From Pseudomonadota bacterium (GTDB lineage: Bacteria; Pseudomonadota; Alphaproteobacteria; Rhizobiales; Beijerinckiaceae), in assembly GCA_021777915.1 (NCBI GenBank), contig JAJYCZ010000011.1, positions 1 through 38,376 of the forward strand: a DNA stretch of 38,376 nt, read 5' to 3'. Below are positions 34,134-38,376 of this stretch, one piece after another (position 1 is the first letter of the stretch; every line of letters begins with the position of its first letter). The notes under the pieces are model-generated. The model was not told the origin of the DNA. It did no database searches and worked only from the letters and a program-made list of their open reading frames with translations. The position numbers were made by a program, and so were the translations under genes.

Positions 34134-34472
34134 TCACAGCGTGTAAAGGAAGTCGATGATCTTCTCGATCTCGTCCGGCGTCAGAACATGGTTGCGACCG
34201 AAGGCCGGCATCGGCGCAATGACATTGCGGTTAGGCTCGTCGGTCAGGATCTCCACCAGATCGGCGCGGTTGGGGAAGCGGCGCTTCATGTCGGCCAGCT
34301 TCCGGCCGACGCTGCTCGGCGCGTCGCCGCCCTTGATGGTGTGGCAGGCGAGGCAGTTGCCCTTGGAGCGGTCGAGCGCCAGCTTCTGCCCGGCCGCGAC
34401 GTCGCTGGCATGCGCCGGCGCCGGCAGCGCCGCGGCGGCGATCAGGACGAAGGCAAGGAGAGATTTTGTCAT
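34134..34472 (-). CDS. soxX: SoxX, c-type cytochrome subunit of SoxXA
   Basis: A 112-residue mono-haem cytochrome with a signal peptide (cleavage near AHA, residue 22), haem motif CLACH at 40-44 and a Met ligand in APMPAFGRNHVLTPDEIEKI. It accepts electrons as thiosulfate is joined to SoxY by SoxA. Start choice is open. The ATG at 34472 gives a standard signal peptide but a poor ribosome site. A GTG at 34526 has GGAG seven bases upstream and overlaps the preceding stop as GTGA, but would add 18 residues before the signal. I prefer the shorter form. Confidence 0.9.
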   Translation of the reverse strand: MTKSLLAFVLIAAAALPAPAHASDVAAGQKLALDRSKGNCLACHTIKGGDAPSSVGRKLADMKRRFPNRADLVEILTDEPNRNVIAPMPAFGRNHVLTPDEIEKIIDFLYTL

Positions 34473-34522
34473 TTGCGGCGCCAATCCTGAGGGCCAGGGC
34501 TGATGGGGAATTCCAGGCTCCG

Positions 34523-35866
34523 TCACTTCGCGTCTCCTGGAACGTAATCGAGCGGCTTGTGGGCGATCGCGCCACGCATGGCGGCGACGTTCCCTGGAGA
34601 GACCGGCGATGCTTTATTACCCCAACTGGTCCGGATGAAGGTAAGAATGTCGGCCACGGCGCGGTCATCCAGCCTGGCCAGCTCCGGCATGGAGGGGCGC
34701 GTCTTGTCCGCCGGGGTTCGAGCCATCGCGCCGCCAGCCAGCGCAATCTGTATCAGCGAACTCGGATCGTCCGTCACCACGACCGCATTGCCCGCCAAAG
34801 CGGGGAACAACCGCGGCGTGCCCCGCCCGTTCATGTGGTGGCAGGGCGCGCATTGCGCGACATAACCGAGGGCCCCGGGGCTATGATCCGCGCTGTCATA
34901 CAGCTTTGCCGTGGTCGCATCCTCTCCCTTGGGCGAGGTTGCGGCATGGCCCGGCCTCGCCGGGAGGCCGATCAGATAGGCGGCGATGGCCGATGCGTCC
35001 GCGTCGTTGAAATGCTGCCCGCTATGCTCGACGACTTCGGCCATGCTGCCGAACGCCGCGGTATGGGCGTTGCGGCCGGTTTTGAGAAAGTCCGCGATCT
35101 CCGCCTGGGACCAGCTCGCCAGCCCGACATCCTCGCGGCGCAGGCTCTTGGCGTACCATCCATCGATATTCGAGCCGGACAGGAACTCGCCGCCCGGCCC
35201 ATTCTTCAGGGCTTTCTCCTGGAAGGCCGCGCCGCGCGGCGTGTGGCAGGCGCCGCAATGGCCCGCCCCCTCGACGAGATAGGCGCCGCGCGCCACTTCC
35301 GGCGTAGCCTCCCGCGGCGGCGTGAAGCTGCGATGGCCAGCGAACAGCGCCTGCCACCAGCCGAGCGGCCAACGCATATTCTTCGGCCATGGGATCGTCG
35401 ACGCCTGGTTGGGCTGCGAAACCGGCTGGACCGCGGAAACGAAATAGGCATAGAGCGCCCGCACGTCCCCATCGGTCAGCACGGCATAGGAAACATAAGG
35501 CATGGCCGGATAGAGCGGGGCGCCATCCTTGCGGACGCCATGCCGGACCGCCCGCTCGAAATCGGCGAAGTCGTATCCGCCGATGCCGGCAGCCTTGTCC
35601 GGCGTGATGTTCGTCGTGTAGATCACGCCGATCGGCGTCTGCATCGCCCGGCCGCCAGTGAACGCCTTGCCCCCCGCGGCGGTATGGCACGCCACGCAGT
35701 CCGACGCCTGCGCGACGGTCCTCCCCCGTTCGATCAGGGCTGGATCGGCGGCATTCACGGAAATGTTCTGCCGAGGCGCGAACACGACGGGCGCCAGGTA
35801 GCCGCCGCCAACGGCGACCACCACGCCAATCGCCACGGCGGAAACGCCGAACTTGAGAAATTTCAT
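34523..35866 (-). CDS. Tri-haem cytochrome c, alcohol-dehydrogenase subunit type
   Basis: About 447 residues. An N-terminal hydrophobic segment (residues 3-28) is a membrane anchor or signal. Three haem sites follow, CVACH at 57-61, CGACH at 204-208 and CAPCH at 339-343, each in a cytochrome c domain. The layout matches the cytochrome subunits of membrane alcohol, aldehyde or gluconate dehydrogenases, which pass electrons to quinone or oxidase. No such dehydrogenase is nearby; instead soxX follows directly (GTGA overlap or 50 bases, depending on the start). It may therefore take electrons from SoxXA. I start at 35866, with a GAAG eight bases upstream; an ATG nine codons earlier is possible. 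Confidence 0.85.
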   Translation of the reverse strand: MKFLKFGVSAVAIGVVVAVGGGYLAPVVFAPRQNISVNAADPALIERGRTVAQASDCVACHTAAGGKAFTGGRAMQTPIGVIYTTNITPDKAAGIGGYDFADFERAVRHGVRKDGAPLYPAMPYVSYAVLTDGDVRALYAYFVSAVQPVSQPNQASTIPWPKNMRWPLGWWQALFAGHRSFTPPREATPEVARGAYLVEGAGHCGACHTPRGAAFQEKALKNGPGGEFLSGSNIDGWYAKSLRREDVGLASWSQAEIADFLKTGRNAHTAAFGSMAEVVEHSGQHFNDADASAIAAYLIGLPARPGHAATSPKGEDATTAKLYDSADHSPGALGYVAQCAPCHHMNGRGTPRLFPALAGNAVVVTDDPSSLIQIALAGGAMARTPADKTRPSMPELARLDDRAVADILTFIRTSWGNKASPVSPGNVAAMRGAIAHKPLDYVPGDAK

Positions 35867-35915
35867 GACCGACACTTCAACCCCCACGCGCATAGGCCTG
35901 CGACGAGAATGATTT

Positions 35916-36125
35916 TCAAAACCCTGACCCGGCGAACGCGTGAAGACGGCGGCGCTCAAAACCCCGACCCAAGCCCCGCACGCGATTCGTGGAACCTCGG
36001 AATCCGGCGCAGGAGGCGAAAGGGGCGGGGGTGGCGCCAGCATCCGCGCCGACAGCCTCGGACGAAAGATCTCGGACGCGCAAAGACTCTCTGGCGCTCA
36101 GGCGCGCCTCAGCTCTCGTCATCAT
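35916..36125 (-). CDS. Possible short leader ORF ahead of the cytochrome-soxXAK unit
   Basis: A 69-codon Arg-rich frame (MMTRAEARLSARESLRVRDL) begins with a strong purine site, AAGGGGGG four to five bases before the ATG pair, 51 bases after the structured repeat. It ends 50 bases before the tri-haem cytochrome start. The composition looks like chance high-GC coding, but the placement mirrors the short frame ahead of soxY. Function unknown; only the conserved start context is notable. Confidence 0.25.
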   Translation of the reverse strand: MMTRAEARLSARESLRVRDLSSEAVGADAGATPAPFASCAGFRGSTNRVRGLGRGFERRRLHAFAGSGF

Positions 36126-36175
36126 TCCCCCCTTGAACGCGCCGTCTTTCCAGCCACGCGAACCGACGTCGCGCC

Positions 36176-36332
36176 GTCCGGGGAGTTAGACCCCTTGCGA
36201 TGGACGCGGCTCCAATCCGCGCCGGGCGCTTTTCCCGCCCGGACGCTATTTCTTTTGAACAAATCTTGGCGGCGGCGAGGCCGCGCGCCAATCCGGGACG
36301 GCGCCGGGGGCGCCTGGGTGTTTTTACCTAGG
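36176..36332 (-). repeat. Structured sox leader repeat, copy 2
   Basis: The partner of 32548-32706. It has the identical 26-mer at 36285-36310 and hairpins CCTGGGT/ACCTAGG (36313-36332, overlapping the regulator stop), CCGGGCG/CGCCCGG (36222-36242) and a GGAGT/ACCCC-type stem (36182-36194). The last differs in sequence from copy 1 but still pairs in RNA. The competing long-range stem CGTCCGG (36175-36181) with CCGGACG (36239-36245) is kept. It lies between the regulator gene and the tri-haem cytochrome-soxXAK unit. Confidence 0.75.
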
Positions 36333-36947
36333 CGCCGACCCGTCGGGCTCGGTCGCCCAGGCGATCAATTGGGCCACCGAGGCCGCGTCGGCCTTGGTCA
36401 TGATGTTGTGGCGATGATTTTCGACGGTTTTCACCGAAATGCCAAGCTCCAGCGCGATGGCCTTGGAGGTCTTGCCGGCGATGACCAGACGGAGAACGTC
36501 GCGCTCGCGCTCGGTCAATCCCGAAAGCTTCCTGTCGAGCTTCTGCCGGCTCTCGCGGCGCTGCAGAGCCTCGGCGCTCGCCGCGAGCGCCTCTTCGATC
36601 CGGTCGAGAAGCGCCTGGTCGTCGAAGGGTTTTTCAAGGAAATCGATGGCGCCCAGGCGAATGGCGCGCACCGCCTTGGGGATGTCGCCGTGTCCCGAGA
36701 CGAACACGATGCGCGCCGAACATTCGCGCGCCAGTAGCTCGCGTTGCAGTTCCAGCCCGCTGAGGCCGGGCAGCCTCACGTCGAGCACCAGGCAGGTCGG
36801 ACGCGTGTCGTCCATGGCGCGCAACAATTCGGCGGCGGAATCGCAAAGACGATGGCTGTAACCGACAGAGCCGACGAGGAACGCCACGGCGTCGCGAACC
36901 GCGGGATCGTCGTCGACGATATAGACGATCGGACCGGTCTCAGACAT
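36324..36947 (-). CDS. FixJ/NarL-type response regulator (TtrR/ThsR-like)
   Basis: A 207-residue two-domain regulator. The receiver has the acidic pocket VDDDPAV, phospho-Asp56 in LVLDVRLPGLSG, the Thr/Ser and Lys region (VSGHGDIP, LEKPFDD) and a C-terminal LuxR-type helix-turn-helix, GLTERERDVLRLVIAGKTSK then KTVENHRHNIM. This is the FixJ/TtrR class. The start overlaps the sensor kinase end by eight bases (ATGTCTGA), so the pair is coupled. Its stop codon lies inside the first hairpin of repeat copy 2. It probably controls the adjacent sox genes in response to a sulfur oxyanion; that is inference from position. Confidence 0.9.
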   Translation of the reverse strand: MSETGPIVYIVDDDPAVRDAVAFLVGSVGYSHRLCDSAAELLRAMDDTRPTCLVLDVRLPGLSGLELQRELLARECSARIVFVSGHGDIPKAVRAIRLGAIDFLEKPFDDQALLDRIEEALAASAEALQRRESRQKLDRKLSGLTERERDVLRLVIAGKTSKAIALELGISVKTVENHRHNIMTKADAASVAQLIAWATEPDGSAPR

Positions 36948-38376
36948 CGAGGCGCTCCGGCGGACGCGACAGCGGCTTCTGCTCCGTCGGATTGGCGATC
37001 GGCAGATGGAATCGGAATATCGTTCCCGGCCGCGTCCGGTCGTCGGCGCTCAGTTGACCGCCGTGCGATTCGATGATCGAACGGCTGAGCGAGAGCCCGA
37101 GGCCGAGGCCGCCCGGCTTGGTGGTGTAAAAGGCCTCGAACAGCCTTGCCCGCGCTTCCGGCGCCAGGCCGGGGCCGTTGTCGGTCACGGTGACGACGAT
37201 CGACGAGTCTTTCTGCGCGACAGCGAGCGTGACCTTCTTGTCCGGCTGGCCGTCCACCGCCTCGAGGGCGTTCTGGAGCAGGTTGATTGTCACTTCCTCG
37301 ATCTGCAGGCGATCGGCGCGGATCATCGGCAGTCGCGCCGGGATGTCGGCTTCCACCCGCAGTTCGCGCGAGGCCGCGGAAGGTTCGAACAGGGCGAGGG
37401 CGTCTTGAAAGAGGGCGACGGGATCCGTTGGCTGCTGACGCGCTGGATTCTTGCGGACGAATTCGCGCATGCGGCGGACAATGTCGCCCGCGCGCTGAGC
37501 CTGCGTCGCGATCCGGCCAAGGGCGTCCCGGACGCCCTCGTCGTTCTCGCCGCGCGCCAGCCTGCGCTCGCAACCCCGGGCATAGCTGAGAATGGCGGCG
37601 AGCGGCTGGTTGATCTCGTGAGCCAGCGAACTCGCCATCTCGCCCATCAGCGACAGGCGCAGGGCGTGCTCCATCTTCGCGTCCTTGAGCCGCACCAGCT
37701 CGTGAGCCTCCTCGAGCTGGCGGGTCCGCCGCTTGATGAGATAAGCCACGCGAATGACGTGGACAAGCGTCCATATCGCCGCCATCGCCGCCAGGAAAAC
37801 CGCATATCGATAGGTCCGGATCAGCTCGGCCATGCCCAGCCGCGTGAAAGGCGCATAGGGGCCAATCTTCAGCGTGCGGTAAAGGTCCTGCACCGACTGA
37901 TAGTCATCGGGCTCGGTCCAGAACTTGTCGCCTCTCCCGGGCTGCATGGCCAGGAGAGCGCGCGCGACCGCCCGCGCGAGCGGTTCGGGCGTCTGGGCCA
38001 CCTTGACGAAAGCCCATCCAGGATAAAGCCTCGTGGAAACCTTGCAGATGAAGGCCTCATCCGGCCCATGCCCCAAAACCTTGAATTCATCCGGTCCAAC
38101 CTTGTGCTGGGCGATGAGCTTTTCCAGCGCGCAGGAACGGATGATTCCCGCGTCGGCCCGTCCTTGCCGCAGGGCGTCCAGCACGGCCGAAACGGGATAG
38201 CCGACAAAAAGGGGAACCGTATCCTGGAACGGATCGACGCCTTGCCCCAGCAATTCCAGCGCGGCGGCGCGAAAGCCGAAGGTGTCGGGCGCGACAGCGG
38301 CGAGCTTGCGGCCTTTCAGGTCTTCGAGACGTTGCAGATCCGATCTCCGGTTGAGCGCCACGATCGTCGAGCCGAC
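36940..38376 (-). CDS. TtrS/ThsS-like sensor histidine kinase, 5' end outside window
   Basis: At least 478 residues, open at the window edge. The N-terminal part resembles a periplasmic phosphonate/sulfur-oxyanion-binding domain of the PhnD type (LKGRKLAAVAPDTFGFRAAA, RQGRADAGIIRSCALEKL), as found in the tetrathionate sensor TtrS and thiosulfate sensor ThsS. One membrane helix follows (AVFLAAMAAIWTLVHVIRVA), then a coiled linker, an H box LAHEINQPLAAILSYARGCE with the phosphoacceptor His at about 37618-37620, an N box INLLQNALEAV, G1 DNGPGLAP, and G2 GLGLGLSLSRSII. It should autophosphorylate on ligand binding and pass phosphate to the regulator encoded just downstream. The ligand is inferred from family and sox context. 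Confidence 0.9.
   Translation of the reverse strand, partial: VGSTIVALNRRSDLQRLEDLKGRKLAAVAPDTFGFRAAALELLGQGVDPFQDTVPLFVGYPVSAVLDALRQGRADAGIIRSCALEKLIAQHKVGPDEFKVLGHGPDEAFICKVSTRLYPGWAFVKVAQTPEPLARAVARALLAMQPGRGDKFWTEPDDYQSVQDLYRTLKIGPYAPFTRLGMAELIRTYRYAVFLAAMAAIWTLVHVIRVAYLIKRRTRQLEEAHELVRLKDAKMEHALRLSLMGEMASSLAHEINQPLAAILSYARGCERRLARGENDEGVRDALGRIATQAQRAGDIVRRMREFVRKNPARQQPTDPVALFQDALALFEPSAASRELRVEADIPARLPMIRADRLQIEEVTINLLQNALEAVDGQPDKKVTLAVAQKDSSIVVTVTDNGPGLAPEARARLFEAFYTTKPGGLGLGLSLSRSIIESHGGQLSADDRTRPGTIFRFHLPIANPTEQKPLSRPPERLDV

Noticed and set aside
1-38376. CRISPR arrays, tRNA or rRNA genes
   Set aside because: No regularly spaced direct repeats with unique spacers, no cloverleaf with a TTCRA arm and no rRNA-like conserved blocks were seen on either strand by eye.

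Overview
The window is high-GC, gene-dense DNA that most resembles an alphaproteobacterium of the order Hyphomicrobiales (Rhizobiales). The best indicators are the block ahcY - DivL-type kinase - TsaE/AmgK-like fusion - MurU-like nucleotidyltransferase - addB - addA, and the many ATGA-type gene overlaps. A genus cannot be fixed from sequence alone; a methylotroph, phototroph or chemolithotroph of the Beijerinckiaceae/Methylocystaceae type would fit.

Left part (1-9000, genes on the minus strand). It opens with insertion-sequence debris (IS3 OrfA and IS66 N-terminal remnants). Next come a membrane site-2 protease, a P3A-type proton ATPase and an HdeD-like protein, possibly an acid or pH stress group. 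The ATPase gene is flanked by two decayed pieces that look like the front and back of one acetoacetyl-CoA-reductase-type SDR gene, suggesting it was inserted there. A compact lipid-type operon follows (ACP, ketosynthase, two hot-dog dehydratase-like proteins), with a separate NDUFA9-like SDR downstream.

Middle (9000-13400). This is an accessory patch: an intact group III truncated haemoglobin, an unrecognised protein built from two copies of a Cys-rich domain, a broken second haemoglobin copy, an IS30 remnant, a 22-bp tandem repeat with a hairpin, and a short RTX-like beta-roll protein.

Core plus-strand block (13800-27200). ahcY has its own promoter, a candidate operator and a terminator. 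It is followed by a tightly overlapping set: a DivL-like pseudokinase (Tyr at the phosphoacceptor site), a TsaE-sugar kinase fusion, a MurU-like nucleotidyltransferase, AddB, AddA, and then a SpoIIAA-like protein.

Right part (27200-38376, minus strand). This is a sulfur-oxidation island. In transcription order it holds a TtrS/ThsS-like sensor kinase (cut by the window end), a FixJ/NarL-type regulator, a tri-haem cytochrome c, soxX, soxA, soxK, soxY, soxZ, soxB, a YeeE/YedE (TsuA-like) transporter and a small cytochrome with an unusual C-x3-CH haem motif. No soxCD is present in the window. Two ~158-bp copies of a structured repeat lie in the leaders of the soxXAK and soxYZB units. Each copy can form either a local hairpin or a competing long-range stem, and each is followed about 50 nt later by a strong Shine-Dalgarno and an ATG. 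This duplicated, switch-like element is the most unusual signal in the window; it may be a sulfur-gene leader RNA or a dispersed repeat family.
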